Translations under genes and position numbers: made by a program
Notes under the pieces: model-generated
Databases searched by the model: none
The model's input: the letters and a program-made list of their open reading frames with translations, nothing else
What the model was told of the DNA's origin: nothing
Shown: positions 26,235 through 36,484 of the stretch, one piece after another
Layout of the letters: every line of letters begins with the position of its first letter
Position numbering within the stretch: the stretch's first letter is position 1
Assembly: GCA_963677015.1 (NCBI GenBank)
Contig: OY781533.1
Span: 2,604,001-2,668,000 of the forward strand
DNA length: 64,000 bases
From: G963556115 sp963677015
Lineage (GTDB): Bacteria > Planctomycetota > SZUA-567
Direction: 5' to 3'

Positions 26235-27303
26235 CCAGCTGCTGACGCATCTGCATAATCTCAGGCACTGCTTCCATAAACATTGCAGTCAGCTCTGGAT
26301 CAAAGTGTTTCCCCGACTCATTATTGAAAAGCTCAAGAATCTTCTCTAGCGGCCAGGGATCTTTATAAGGCCGGGCAGAAATCAGCGCATCAAAGACATC
26401 GGCAATAGCGGTGATACGCGCAGCTAACGGAATATCCTCCCGGGCCAATCCTGCAGGATACCCGGAACCGTCCCATTTTTCATGATGATTAAGCGCAATA
26501 ATTCTCGCAACCTGTATAAGCTCAGACTCACTCCCCTCCAAAATTTTAGCTCCAATAATCGTATGAGTCTTGATTACATCAAACTCTTCAGCTGTCAGCC
26601 TACCGGGCTTGAGCAAAATGTTATCGGGGATTCCGACCTTCCCCACATCATGCATGGTACTGGCCAACCCCCATACTTTACATACTTCCTCTTCCAGACC
26701 GCATTTACCGGCGAGAAACTCAACGATATTGCAGATCTTTCTGACATGAGCACCGGTATCATCATCCCGCATTTCAGTCGCAAGCCCCAGTCGCATAATA
26801 ATCTCCACCTGCAAATCCTCGAGCTTTGAATTCGCCCGTGCCAGAGCAAGTGTCCGCTCCTTTACCCGCTGATCAAGAATTTCATTCTGTTTCTTCAGAA
26901 GCTTCTGACTGAGACTGAGTTCAAGATGCGTATTTATACGGGATCGTACCTCCATGATATCAAAAGGTTTGGTTACATAATCCACCGCCCCGATCTCAAA
27001 CCCCTCGGTCTTATTCTTAATCTGATCAAGTGCGGTAAGGAATATTACCGGAATCTTACTGGTTTCAGGATTATCCTTGAGTATTTTACAGACTTCATAA
27101 CCGCTCATACCCGGCATCATAATATCGAGCATTATCAGATCCGGTTTGATATTTGGAATTATCTCCAGCGCGCTCGGTCCATCTACAGCCACAGCGATAT
27201 CATAGCTCTCATTCTCCAACCCATTGATAAGAATATCAATGTTGGTAGTTATATCATCTACTATAAGTATAGTACACCCGGAAAAATCAAGCATATTATC
27301 CAT
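26227..27303 (-). CDS. Response regulator with HD-GYP cyclic-di-GMP phosphodiesterase domain
   Basis: This protein of 358 residues from the ATG at 27303 has an N-terminal receiver (ILIVDDITTNID; acceptor Asp in LIMLDIMMPG). A coiled-coil linker of about 40 residues follows (LLKKQNEILDQRVKERTLAL), then an HD-GYP domain with TMHDVGKVGIPD and NHHEKWDGSGYP. HD-GYP proteins degrade cyclic-di-GMP, linking phosphorylation to motility or biofilm state. A GTG at 27360 also opens the frame but lies inside the likely -10 box, so the ATG is preferred. No strong ribosome site is visible. The hybrid kinase opposite is a possible partner. Confidence 0.9.
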   Translation of the reverse strand: MDNMLDFSGCTILIVDDITTNIDILINGLENESYDIAVAVDGPSALEIIPNIKPDLIMLDIMMPGMSGYEVCKILKDNPETSKIPVIFLTALDQIKNKTEGFEIGAVDYVTKPFDIMEVRSRINTHLELSLSQKLLKKQNEILDQRVKERTLALARANSKLEDLQVEIIMRLGLATEMRDDDTGAHVRKICNIVEFLAGKCGLEEEVCKVWGLASTMHDVGKVGIPDNILLKPGRLTAEEFDVIKTHTIIGAKILEGSESELIQVARIIALNHHEKWDGSGYPAGLAREDIPLAARITAIADVFDALISARPYKDPWPLEKILELFNNESGKHFDPELTAMFMEAVPEIMQMRQQLVN

Positions 27304-27358
27304 GTTATTTCTTATAAAGCCAAATCTTCGTACAACAAACAATTCATCAACGCTTATC

Positions 27359-27387
27359 ACTGTATACTATTTTTTAAAAATAGTCAA
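27359..27387 (-). promoter_or_regulatory. Promoter of the HD-GYP gene with embedded palindrome
   Basis: On the minus strand TTGACT (27387-27382) and TACAGT (27364-27359) are 17 bp apart. The spacer is nearly filled by a 19-bp palindrome, ACTATTTTTTAAAAATAGT (27366-27384). That geometry is typical of an operator that blocks polymerase, or the palindrome may be a purely structural AT element. Confidence 0.55.
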
Positions 27388-27469
27388 TCGGAATATTATC
27401 AAGTTTTACAATAAAGCATTAATATTTTCAAAACTTTGATATAACCGGAGATTCTGCCAAAGTTCTGCT

Positions 27470-27498
27470 TGACAGATTTTTAAAATCATATTTTAATA
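27470..27498 (+). promoter_or_regulatory. Candidate sigma-70 promoter upstream of the giant kinase
   Basis: A consensus TTGACA near 27470 is followed after 17 bp by TTTAAT (5 of 6 to TATAAT). It would give a leader of about 330 nt before the kinase ATG at 27832, which contains the small frame listed next and otherwise nothing I recognise. Confidence 0.5.
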
Positions 27499-27534
27499 TA
27501 ATAATAGAACAGACTACATAAATATAAGGAGCGG

Positions 27535-27609
27535 ATGACCCTAAAGCAGATTAACAATTTGATAAATATTTTAAATAGTGTATCACTGTGCCGAATCGAC
27601 GGGGAATAA
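27535..27609 (+). CDS. Possible 24-codon leader ORF before the giant kinase
   Basis: ATG ACC CTA through GAA TAA encodes 24 residues (MTLKQINNLINILNSVSLCR, then IDGE). AAGGAG lies immediately upstream with a rather short 3-nt spacer, and the frame sits about 30 nt downstream of a good promoter. No relatives are recognised. It could be a leader peptide or chance. Confidence 0.25.
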   Translation: MTLKQINNLINILNSVSLCRIDGE

Positions 27610-27831
27610 TATGACATAAAACCGTTATATTTTCATCCATATTTATACCCGTTCAAACAGAAACAGCAGCATTTATTTTGAATGCCCCACGCCCAGCGCC
27701 GGTTACAGCCGCCACCACAAGGACAGAGAGTATTCAGCTAACCAGGCAAAGATATTATTACCTTTCATTATTCACAGATATACTTAAATAAATGGTATTC
27801 TTATATCAGAGCATTACGGGAGAATGCAGCT

Positions 27832-30800
27832 ATGAAAAAGAATTTACCAGGATTTCTCATACTTCTTATTATTCTTATTACAGCGCAGTTCACTGCTGCT
27901 GGATACGGCACTGAATTGCAGATAGAACCGCAAATAAGAAAGCTGCTCACCACTGAGGAGATCACCTGGCTTGAACAGCACCGCGATATCAAAGTATCCA
28001 ATGAAATTAACTGGCCTCCATTCGATTACAATATTAATAATACTCCTCTTGGCTACTCTGTCTCTTTTATGGATCTGCTCGCGCATAAACTTGATCTGAA
28101 TGTAACCTACATCACCGCCTCCTGGGCCGAACTGCTGCAGAAAGCCTTTAATAACGAGCTGGACGTTGTACTGAATATTGCTCCCACCACAAAACGTAAG
28201 CAGCATCTGCTCTTTACCAGAGAGTACCTAAACAGCTTCTGTGTGATAGTATGCAGGCAGGATAAAGAATTTACCGCACTGGGTGATCTGACGGGATTGA
28301 CAATGGCCGTTCCCAAAAACTTCTTTTATGAAGAGATAATCCAGAAGCAATACCCGCTGATAAAGATACTCCGTGTCGACAGCAGCCTCGACGCTATCAA
28401 GGCCGTTTCCCTGAATAAAGCGGATGCTACCATCGGTCGTGATGCAGTTATCAAATATCTCATACGGGAATACTCAGTTGAAGATCTGAAAATAAGCGGT
28501 ATTCTCAAACTCCCAACCGCGAATAGCACCGCGCTGTCCATCGGTATCCGCAAAGACTGGCCGCAACTCCAAAGCATACTGAATAAATTGATTCTCAACC
28601 TCACCTATTCCGAAAAGAAACAGCTCTATAATTCCTGGCTGGATTATTCCGATCTTCAGTATCAGGGGGTTATCAGTCTACTCAATACCGCCGAGAAGGA
28701 CTGGCTCGCAACCCATCCGGTTCTGAATGTTTATAATCAGCTTAATTTTCCACCTGTCAATTTTAACACTGACGGCATACCCAAAGGCTACTGCATTGAT
28801 TACATCAAACTTCTCGCCAAAAAACTCGGATTGGAGCTTAAATTTATCAGCGGCCCCAGCTGGGATGAGGCACTCAAGATGCTGCAGGAATCCAGAATTG
28901 ACATTATACCCAACATCGTCGACACTCCCGACCGGCGCAGGATTATCGCCTTCACTCCGCCATACCTTCATATGCCGAATATAATCGTCAGTACCAAAGA
29001 GAACAGCTACAAAAGAATTGATGAACTGTTCAATAAAACCGTAGCAATACCCAAAGGCTATTATTATATTGAAGCACTCAGAAAAAATTATCCCAGTATA
29101 AAAATTCTGGAGACCTACGATGATCCGGACAGTCTCAAAGCAGTTTCAACCGGTCTTGCTGCCGCCGGTATCAGCAAAGAGCCTGTCGTCAATTATATTA
29201 TTCGGGAAAATGTCCTGTCCAATCTCTTTATCAGCAAAAGTATCTCACTAAAAAATGACCGGTATATGGATCTCAATCTGGGTGTGAACAAGGACGAGCT
29301 TATTCTTAAATCACTGCTGACAAAAGCGATGACTCAGATCACGGAAACAGAAAAAACAGCGCTTTATGACAAGTGGATAGTTCCCAATCTCGGACACGCG
29401 CCGGCGGTACAGACATTTCAGGAAACCGCCAGCATCGGAGAAACCAGCGTCTATAAAATACTCGGAATTGTATTCGGAACCCTGCTCTTTATGCTGCTGC
29501 TGCTGCCATCTTCAAAGTATATTCAACGAATTATCCCGGATTCATATAAAAAACAGTATTGGCACATCCTCGGTCTTATTGCGCTGGCCTGCATACTGAG
29601 CACTGTAATCATAAGTTCAATTATCGGCCTCAATGACATTAAAAACCGGGTCACCGGAAATATCAAGACTATGATGAAGATCATTGCCGAGGCCAGCAAT
29701 GACAGTCTACAGGAATGGATTCACCTTACTTCGGAATACACCGAAGAAATAGCCAGCAGCCGGGAACTGCGTAAATACACCTTAGAAATAAATAAATATC
29801 AGCATGACCTGGCGACGCTGCGTTCAATTCATGAAACAGGAACGCTGAGTAAGCTTCTTACTTCCGCCCACAAACATGATGCCAACTGCAGCTATTTTAT
29901 CATATCAAAGGATATGATAAATATTGCTGCTGAATGCCCGAATGATCTCGGCAAAACAAATATCATCGCAGAGAAACATCCTGATCTAATAAATAAAGCG
30001 CTCAATGGGAATACCGTATTTGTTCCACCGCTGTTCACTACACCAGAAGATAAAGACAGTCAGGCAATATTTTTTCTTACCCCGGTACTTAATTATAAAA
30101 ATAAACCGGAGGCTGTTCTTGCCCTCGGCTATGATCCTAAAATCGGATTCTCGAAAATATTCCAGAGCGGTATAATTCTTAACAGCGGCGAGACCTACGC
30201 GTTCAATGCTCAGGGGTATATGATATCAAATTCCAGATTTATTTCCCAGCTGGTCTCTACAGGTCTGCTGAAAAAAGGTATGTCGCCGGTATTAAACCTG
30301 CGTCTTACCAATCCCGGAGTAAATCTGCTTACCAGCGGCCGAAAAGCTGTAAAAAATACCGACACCAACTTAACCTATGCCGTCAATTATGCAATAAACA
30401 ACGGCAACAGCTTCAAGGTTATGGAGTACCTAGATTACCGGGGTGTACCCGTAGTCGGCTACTGGCTGTGGAATTACAACTATAATATAGGTATAGTTAC
30501 CGAAATTGACAGTGACGAATTTTATTCCGGTTACAACTCCGACAAGAATATAATCATCAGCATGCTGGGAATAACCATTCTCATCTCCTTCTCACTGATA
30601 GCGTTTGTAATCTGGAGCGGCGAAAAGTCCAAACTTACCCTGCGCAAAGCCCGTGATGAATGGGAAGAGATTGCAGAATCCCGCTATCTGGCTCTGAAGA
30701 GCCGGGAAGAGCGCTTCAGCGCTATCTTTAATCAGTCAATACAGCAGATGGCGGTACTGGACTGTAATGGTCTCATAATTGAAGCCAACAACACAATCCT

Positions 30801-33800
30801 GAACTTTGCCGGCATTCGGCAGGAAAATACCGTCGGCAAGCTGCTGCAGGAATCAACGCTGATGCAGAATCAGGATCACACCCCAGAATTCATCAACGAC
30901 GCCTTCACCCGTGCGGTAAATGGAGAAGTGGTAAAATTTGAAATAACCCGTTTTACACCTGATGGTTCACGCTATCTCATAGACACCGTCTTCACCCCGG
31001 TAAAAAACGAGAATAATAAAGTGATTTTCATACTGATAATGGGGCATGACATCACCAGAATAAAAGAAGCTGAAAAAGAACTGAAAAACTATAATGATCT
31101 GCTCGAAGACCGGGTAGACGAAAGAACAAGTGAACTGCAGAACGCCACCAGCAAAATACAGACCTCGGCGCAGATGCAGTCCTCTCTCAATAATCTGCTC
31201 CAGCTTTCCATGAATATATCCGAGCTCTCCCTCAAGGGGATACTGGAAAAAGCCCTTGAAATATTCAGCAAGATGTCCTGGTTCCCAGAATCCGGACATA
31301 CCGCAATTCTACTGCTCAACAGTATAGAGAATTCACTTGATCTGCTGTGCTCACGCGGCCTGCCTCTGGAATTATCCAAACACTGCAGCTCGATAAATCC
31401 CGATGAATGCCCATGCGGCAAATGCCTGGACAACGGTGAGATTATCTTTTCCAGAGATTTACACGAAGAATACCCCGACTGTAAGGGTGTGCTTCCGGAT
31501 CAGGGGCAATATGTAGTACCAATTATCAATGGTGAACAGAAACTTGGGGTTATCATGTTCTACCTCAATTACGACCATCAGAGCTCCGAACTTGAAATTG
31601 AGTTTCTAACCTCCGCTTCCGATATAATAGCCGGCATCATCGATAAGAAGCAGCGTCTTGAGGAGATAGAAAAATTCAATAACCTGACCATGGCCCGAGA
31701 AGCCAGAATTCTTGAGCTGAAATCCGAGCTTACCTATATGTATGAAGAAGCGGATATGGAGTCACCATATGCCAACTCTGATGATGCTTTCTGGTCCGCG
31801 GTAGAGGTCGCAGAACCTGATACCGAAGCCGTAAACGCTGTCGACGAGATCAGTATTGACACTATTTCACTCAATGATCTTTTCCCGGTAGAAGAGCTGG
31901 AGTTCCTTCTGGATAATTTCCAGCAGGCATCATGCATCTCCTCTGCGATAGTCGATTTCAGCGGCAATATTATTGCCGCATCACCACGGCAGAAACTCTG
32001 CTCAATCTTTCTTGACTCTTCCGAGCAAACTTGCGAAAACTGTCTCAGAACCTTTAAAATGGCGCTGAGCGAACAGGAGATAGATCCGGAAAAAGCCACC
32101 AATGTCTGCAAAAACGGGCTTAACGGTGTAGTGGCCCCACTGATAGTAGATGGCAAGTATATAGCAAATATCTATGCCGGACAGGTTTTCACCGGTCCCC
32201 CAGACCTGAAAAAAATCGACGATTTAATGAAAGGATGTAATATTTCCGAAGCAGACTACCAGCAGGCACTGAGTGAAGTACCGGTAGTTGAAGAGAGCCG
32301 GTTATCAGCCACCCTCAACTTCCTCTCCATACTGGTAAGTATGGTTGGAACTCTGATCATCGAACGCAAGCAGGCAAAAGCCCTTGAAAAAGCCTCACAG
32401 AAGAGAGCGTCACTGCTCAAACAGGAACGCGCCGCCGCTGTAAGTCTGGCCGAGGACGCGGAAAAAGCCCGGGCGGAAAAAGCGGAGTATCAGGAACATC
32501 TTGAAGAACTCGTAAAAGAGCGAACCGCCGAACTGGCAAAATCTGAAGAGCGAACCTTCCTGATTCTCAACACCGCCGGCGAAGGTATTTTCGGTGTGAA
32601 CAATCTGGGAATAGTCACCTTCATCAATAACGCCGCCACCCAGCTGCTCGGTTACAGTACAGACGAGCTTCTGGGAGAACACATTCACGAAATCATTCAC
32701 CACTCTCACAAAGGGGGAGAAAAATATGAAATTACTCATAGCCCCATGTATAGGACCTATACTGAAGGTGGACGCTACCATATAGATAATGAAGTACTCT
32801 GGCGCAAAGACGGAACCTCCTTTGATGCGGACTACACCAGTGAGCCTATAATTGTTGATGGTACTCTGAGCGGTGCGGTTGTAACCTTCAGAGACATCAC
32901 CGAACTGAACAAAGCCAGATATGAGATAGAAATGAATAGTTTCCTCTCCAACCTCGCTCTGGAGCTGACACATTCGGGGTACTGGCACTATGATCTCACC
33001 TCTCCCGATTACTTCTACCAATCCGACAGAATCACCACCATCCTGGGAGAAAACTATAACCCAGGCGGTAAATACAGTTTTGCCGGTGAGTTCTTCCCCC
33101 GCATAGCAGCTGTTGACGCTGAAGTGGCAACAGAGCAGAAGCGGCTATTCGACAACATAATCAACGGTGTTGCCAATCACTACGATGCCACCTTCCCCTA
33201 CCAGCGCCCAAGTGACAAGATGACAATCTGGGTGCATGCAGTCGGCAAAATAATACATGACCGCATAGGCAATAAAAAATATATGTACGGCGCCTTCCAG
33301 GATATTACAGAACAGAAGACCAGTGAAGAAGAACTCAAATCAGCCAAGACCCTCGCCGAAGCCGCCACTCAGGCCAAGAGCGATTTTCTGGCCAATATGA
33401 GCCATGAGATTCGCACCCCGATGAATGCTATCATGGGTATGGCTCATCTGGTTCTCAAGACTGACCTCAACAGTAAACAACGAAATTATGTCAAGAAAAT
33501 AGACTCTTCAGCGCAGTCACTGCTCAATATTATCAATGACATCCTCGATTTCTCAAAGATTGAAGCAGGAAAACTCACCATAGAAAATATTGACTTCCAG
33601 CTGGATAATGTTATTGAAAATGTCACGACCATGGTCGCAGGAAAGATTCAGGAAAAGAATCTTGAGCTTCTGGTTCATATAGCTACCGCTGTTCCCAGAA
33701 ATCTCTTTGGCGATCCCTACCGCCTGACCCAGATACTGGTAAACCTTGCCAATAATGCCGCAAAGTTCACTTCGGAAGGCGAGATTATTATAAATATCGA

Positions 33801-35595
33801 CAGACTCGAGAGCAGTAAGAGTTATACCACTCTTGAATTCTCAGTCAAAGACACCGGCATAGGTATGAATGAAGAGCAGCAGAAAAAGCTCTTCAAAGCC
33901 TTCTCGCAGGCGGATGAATCAACTACCAGAAAGTATGGCGGAACCGGACTTGGATTATCCATCTGCAAAAGTCTGTGCCAGCTGATGGGAGGTGACATCA
34001 AAGTGGAAAGCGAGATCAATAAAGGCAGCAGCTTCACCTTTACAATCAGAATGCAGGAAGCCAGAGACCTCTCACCGGTAATCCTGGTTCCAGATCAGGA
34101 TCTGCGCGGGATGAGAATTCTGGTTATCGATGATAACGCGACCTCCAGAGATATACTGCATGAAATGCTTACCGCTATGGAATTCCGGGTCGAAGAAGCA
34201 CAGAGCGGTGCGGCCGCCATCAGTGTGCTTAAAACTACACCGATAGAAGACATGTTCAAACTGATCATTCTGGACTGGAAGATGCCGGATATGGACGGTA
34301 TAGAAACCGCAGAATACATTCAAAACCAGCTCCAGCTGACGGCAAAACCTAAAATGATCATGCTGACAGCCTTCGGCAAGGAAGAACTCGCAAGGGACGC
34401 TGAAACCGCGGGTATCCAGGGTTTTCTGGTAAAACCGGTTACCCAGTCCATGCTCTTCGATACCATAATGACCATATTCCACAAAGAAACGCCCAAAGCG
34501 GTAACCCGAAAAATGTCGCTGCAGCCAGAGCATGATATCATGCTCTCAGGGATTAATATTCTACTTGCCGAGGACAATGAAATCAATCAGGAGGTGGCAA
34601 TCGGCATGCTTGAAGAGCTAACCTCAAACATAGACATTGCCAATAACGGTGAAGAAGCCGTGAACATGGTTCAAAAAAAGAATTACGCTCTGGTTCTGAT
34701 GGATATCCAGATGCCGCGAAAAGACGGCTACACTGCAACCAAGGAAATACGGGCACTCAAAGAAGATTACAGCTATGAACGGCTGCCAATTATCGCAATG
34801 ACGGCAAATGCAATGGCCGGAGACAAAGAAAAGGCTCTGGCGATCGGTATGAATGATCATATTTCAAAACCTATCGACGCGCAGAAACTGTTTCAGACAA
34901 TAACCAAATGGGTAGCCAGAACCGGCAATATTCCTATTCCAACCGCCGCAGTTGCTGCTGCGACCGTAACCCCGGCAGCGGCGGCTTCCAGCCTGCCAGA
35001 CGAAATCCCGGGAATCAATATAGCTGAAGGGCTTGAACGCATTGCCGGAAAGACCACACTTTATCTGCAGATAATTTCGAAGATGAAAGAAAATTACCAG
35101 AATGCAGTCACAGAACTTGAAGCACTTATACGAGACGACAGTATTGAGGAAGCGCATCGCTACGCGCACAGTCTCAAAGGAGTCGCCGGCAGTATTGGTG
35201 CCAATGATCTGATGGCTGCCGCCGCCGCAATTGAACTGGAACTTAAAGAGAGTAATACCGACATCGACGCGCTGCTGCCTGCCCTGCAGCAGGAGATGGA
35301 ACTGGTGATCAGCGGCATAACAACACTGCTTGATGAGAAGAAACCATCTGCTGAAACATCACAGGAAGAAAAGCAGCAGGGGTCTTCAGCAGAACTGGCT
35401 ACCCTTCTAGCCGAACTTCAGCCACAGCTGAAAGCCAGAAAGCCTAAAAACTGTAATGAAATAATCACCAGACTGGCCGGAATATCATGGCCGCAGGAAT
35501 ATGCAGATGAAGTTACCGAACTGATAAATCAGACCCGTAAATACCAGTTCAAACCAGCACTGGCGCTACTTGATGATATCCAGAAGCGCCTCTAA
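27832..35595 (+). CDS. Giant BvgS-like hybrid histidine kinase (2587 residues)
   Basis: This is an inner-membrane multisensor kinase. After a signal-like N-terminus come two SBP_bac_3 Venus-flytrap domains (about 40-275 and 290-515) and two membrane helices (about 540-560 and 576-600). An extracytoplasmic Cache-like domain extends to about 900, then a helix near 906-928. Inside the cell are PAS (961-1082), a coiled coil, GAF (1116-1280), a cysteine-rich PocR domain (1343-1513), two more PAS domains (1571-1826) and HisKA with H1858 in MSHEIRTPMNA. HATPase, receivers with D2148 and D2291, and HPt with H2446 follow, plus a C-terminal helical module. Binding-protein domains imply an amino-acid-like ligand, and PocR implies a small organic ligand. 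The frame is intact throughout. Confidence 0.93.
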   Translation: MKKNLPGFLILLIILITAQFTAAGYGTELQIEPQIRKLLTTEEITWLEQHRDIKVSNEINWPPFDYNINNTPLGYSVSFMDLLAHKLDLNVTYITASWAELLQKAFNNELDVVLNIAPTTKRKQHLLFTREYLNSFCVIVCRQDKEFTALGDLTGLTMAVPKNFFYEEIIQKQYPLIKILRVDSSLDAIKAVSLNKADATIGRDAVIKYLIREYSVEDLKISGILKLPTANSTALSIGIRKDWPQLQSILNKLILNLTYSEKKQLYNSWLDYSDLQYQGVISLLNTAEKDWLATHPVLNVYNQLNFPPVNFNTDGIPKGYCIDYIKLLAKKLGLELKFISGPSWDEALKMLQESRIDIIPNIVDTPDRRRIIAFTPPYLHMPNIIVSTKENSYKRIDELFNKTVAIPKGYYYIEALRKNYPSIKILETYDDPDSLKAVSTGLAAAGISKEPVVNYIIRENVLSNLFISKSISLKNDRYMDLNLGVNKDELILKSLLTKAMTQITETEKTALYDKWIVPNLGHAPAVQTFQETASIGETSVYKILGIVFGTLLFMLLLLPSSKYIQRIIPDSYKKQYWHILGLIALACILSTVIISSIIGLNDIKNRVTGNIKTMMKIIAEASNDSLQEWIHLTSEYTEEIASSRELRKYTLEINKYQHDLATLRSIHETGTLSKLLTSAHKHDANCSYFIISKDMINIAAECPNDLGKTNIIAEKHPDLINKALNGNTVFVPPLFTTPEDKDSQAIFFLTPVLNYKNKPEAVLALGYDPKIGFSKIFQSGIILNSGETYAFNAQGYMISNSRFISQLVSTGLLKKGMSPVLNLRLTNPGVNLLTSGRKAVKNTDTNLTYAVNYAINNGNSFKVMEYLDYRGVPVVGYWLWNYNYNIGIVTEIDSDEFYSGYNSDKNIIISMLGITILISFSLIAFVIWSGEKSKLTLRKARDEWEEIAESRYLALKSREERFSAIFNQSIQQMAVLDCNGLIIEANNTILNFAGIRQENTVGKLLQESTLMQNQDHTPEFINDAFTRAVNGEVVKFEITRFTPDGSRYLIDTVFTPVKNENNKVIFILIMGHDITRIKEAEKELKNYNDLLEDRVDERTSELQNATSKIQTSAQMQSSLNNLLQLSMNISELSLKGILEKALEIFSKMSWFPESGHTAILLLNSIENSLDLLCSRGLPLELSKHCSSINPDECPCGKCLDNGEIIFSRDLHEEYPDCKGVLPDQGQYVVPIINGEQKLGVIMFYLNYDHQSSELEIEFLTSASDIIAGIIDKKQRLEEIEKFNNLTMAREARILELKSELTYMYEEADMESPYANSDDAFWSAVEVAEPDTEAVNAVDEISIDTISLNDLFPVEELEFLLDNFQQASCISSAIVDFSGNIIAASPRQKLCSIFLDSSEQTCENCLRTFKMALSEQEIDPEKATNVCKNGLNGVVAPLIVDGKYIANIYAGQVFTGPPDLKKIDDLMKGCNISEADYQQALSEVPVVEESRLSATLNFLSILVSMVGTLIIERKQAKALEKASQKRASLLKQERAAAVSLAEDAEKARAEKAEYQEHLEELVKERTAELAKSEERTFLILNTAGEGIFGVNNLGIVTFINNAATQLLGYSTDELLGEHIHEIIHHSHKGGEKYEITHSPMYRTYTEGGRYHIDNEVLWRKDGTSFDADYTSEPIIVDGTLSGAVVTFRDITELNKARYEIEMNSFLSNLALELTHSGYWHYDLTSPDYFYQSDRITTILGENYNPGGKYSFAGEFFPRIAAVDAEVATEQKRLFDNIINGVANHYDATFPYQRPSDKMTIWVHAVGKIIHDRIGNKKYMYGAFQDITEQKTSEEELKSAKTLAEAATQAKSDFLANMSHEIRTPMNAIMGMAHLVLKTDLNSKQRNYVKKIDSSAQSLLNIINDILDFSKIEAGKLTIENIDFQLDNVIENVTTMVAGKIQEKNLELLVHIATAVPRNLFGDPYRLTQILVNLANNAAKFTSEGEIIINIDRLESSKSYTTLEFSVKDTGIGMNEEQQKKLFKAFSQADESTTRKYGGTGLGLSICKSLCQLMGGDIKVESEINKGSSFTFTIRMQEARDLSPVILVPDQDLRGMRILVIDDNATSRDILHEMLTAMEFRVEEAQSGAAAISVLKTTPIEDMFKLIILDWKMPDMDGIETAEYIQNQLQLTAKPKMIMLTAFGKEELARDAETAGIQGFLVKPVTQSMLFDTIMTIFHKETPKAVTRKMSLQPEHDIMLSGINILLAEDNEINQEVAIGMLEELTSNIDIANNGEEAVNMVQKKNYALVLMDIQMPRKDGYTATKEIRALKEDYSYERLPIIAMTANAMAGDKEKALAIGMNDHISKPIDAQKLFQTITKWVARTGNIPIPTAAVAAATVTPAAAASSLPDEIPGINIAEGLERIAGKTTLYLQIISKMKENYQNAVTELEALIRDDSIEEAHRYAHSLKGVAGSIGANDLMAAAAAIELELKESNTDIDALLPALQQEMELVISGITTLLDEKKPSAETSQEEKQQGSSAELATLLAELQPQLKARKPKNCNEIITRLAGISWPQEYADEVTELINQTRKYQFKPALALLDDIQKRL

Positions 35596-35621
35596 ATGCA
35601 GGCTTCAGGACTTATTATTCC

Positions 35622-35661
35622 AAAAAACAGGGACAGACCGGAAGTTTCCGGCTCTGTCCTG
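35622..35661. terminator. Bidirectional terminator between giant kinase and SGNH gene
   Basis: A hairpin at 35628-35661 pairs CAGG, ACAGA and CCGGAA with TTCCGG, TCTGT and CCTG, with two single-base bulges. On the minus strand it is followed by six U residues (A-run 35622-35627), a proper terminator for the SGNH gene. On the plus strand it is only U-poor but ends the kinase transcript 33 nt after its stop. Confidence 0.75.
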
Positions 35662-35722
35662 AAAATTATACCGCCTAACCCGGCCAGCTTGTGATTATAG
35701 CGCTAAATACGGAGCAACCGGG

Positions 35723-36355
35723 CTAACCGAGAAGTTCCCGAACCCGCTCAGAAACAGCAATTGCAAGCTTGGAATGCTCCGCCGGTTCAAGATGTATTCC
35801 GTCAAGGGGACTCGACTCGATAAAAGCGGCAGTATCCAGAGTTTCAACACCGGTTCCCGCAAAATGGCTGCGAAGAGCGGCACCAAGAGCGGCCGAACGT
35901 TCACGGCTCGGATAGAATTCCTCTTTTATATGAGGGGTAGCATCATCTATAACCAGCGGCGGTGAAAGCACCAGAAATTTCGGACTCCCGCCGCGCTCAA
36001 GCTCCTCCGTCCTGACAATATCGACCAGACCGGAAACCCCCTCTACAATGTCCGGCACCGTAGCCTTAAAAATAACCTTGAAGTCATTGGTGCCAAGCAT
36101 AATAAGCACCAGATCAAATAATGGATTTCGTTCAAGAATCAGCGGCAGTGTTTCCCTGCCGTTACGTCCGGGTTTCTCCGGATCGATAAATCTGGTAGTT
36201 CTACCGTTATACCCTTCTTCAACCACGTTATACCCGGCTCCCAGCAGCTGCTGCATTACTGATGGCCAGCGCGTGTGACCATCATATCTGCCGCCGCCAT
36301 CCGGACGGTAACCCCACGTATTTGAATCACCGTAACAGAGAATGTTCATTACCAT
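35723..36355 (-). CDS. SGNH/GDSL-family hydrolase (arylesterase type)
   Basis: This 210-residue cytoplasmic SGNH hydrolase has no signal peptide. The four family blocks are present: GDSNTWG at residues 9-15 (nucleophile Ser), EGYNGRTT near 47 (Gly), GTNDF near 88 (Asn) and DGIHLEPAEH near 185 (Asp/His). It most resembles arylesterase-type SGNH enzymes acting on small acyl esters. The first ATG is favoured because AAAGGA lies 7 nt upstream. It lies 129 nt downstream of the ABC-kinase gene in the same orientation and could be co-transcribed. A deacetylase for an acetylated sugar imported by the nearby transporter is a possible but unproven role. Confidence 0.87.
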   Translation of the reverse strand: MVMNILCYGDSNTWGYRPDGGGRYDGHTRWPSVMQQLLGAGYNVVEEGYNGRTTRFIDPEKPGRNGRETLPLILERNPLFDLVLIMLGTNDFKVIFKATVPDIVEGVSGLVDIVRTEELERGGSPKFLVLSPPLVIDDATPHIKEEFYPSRERSAALGAALRSHFAGTGVETLDTAAFIESSPLDGIHLEPAEHSKLAIAVSERVRELLG

Positions 36356-36484
36356 ATTCTTTTCCTTTACTCAGAAACAAACTGTAACCCGTAATATCTG
36401 TTCTGCAGTTATTATATCCCTCAAGAACAAAGGCACAATCATTATTAAGGAGTGGAGCAAGAATTTACCTGCGAAAAGAGATAA

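Noticed and set aside
26227..27360. Longer HD-GYP protein from a GTG at 27360
   Set aside because: The GTG lies inside the likely -10 hexamer and could not be on the transcript. The ATG at 27303 opens a normal receiver domain.
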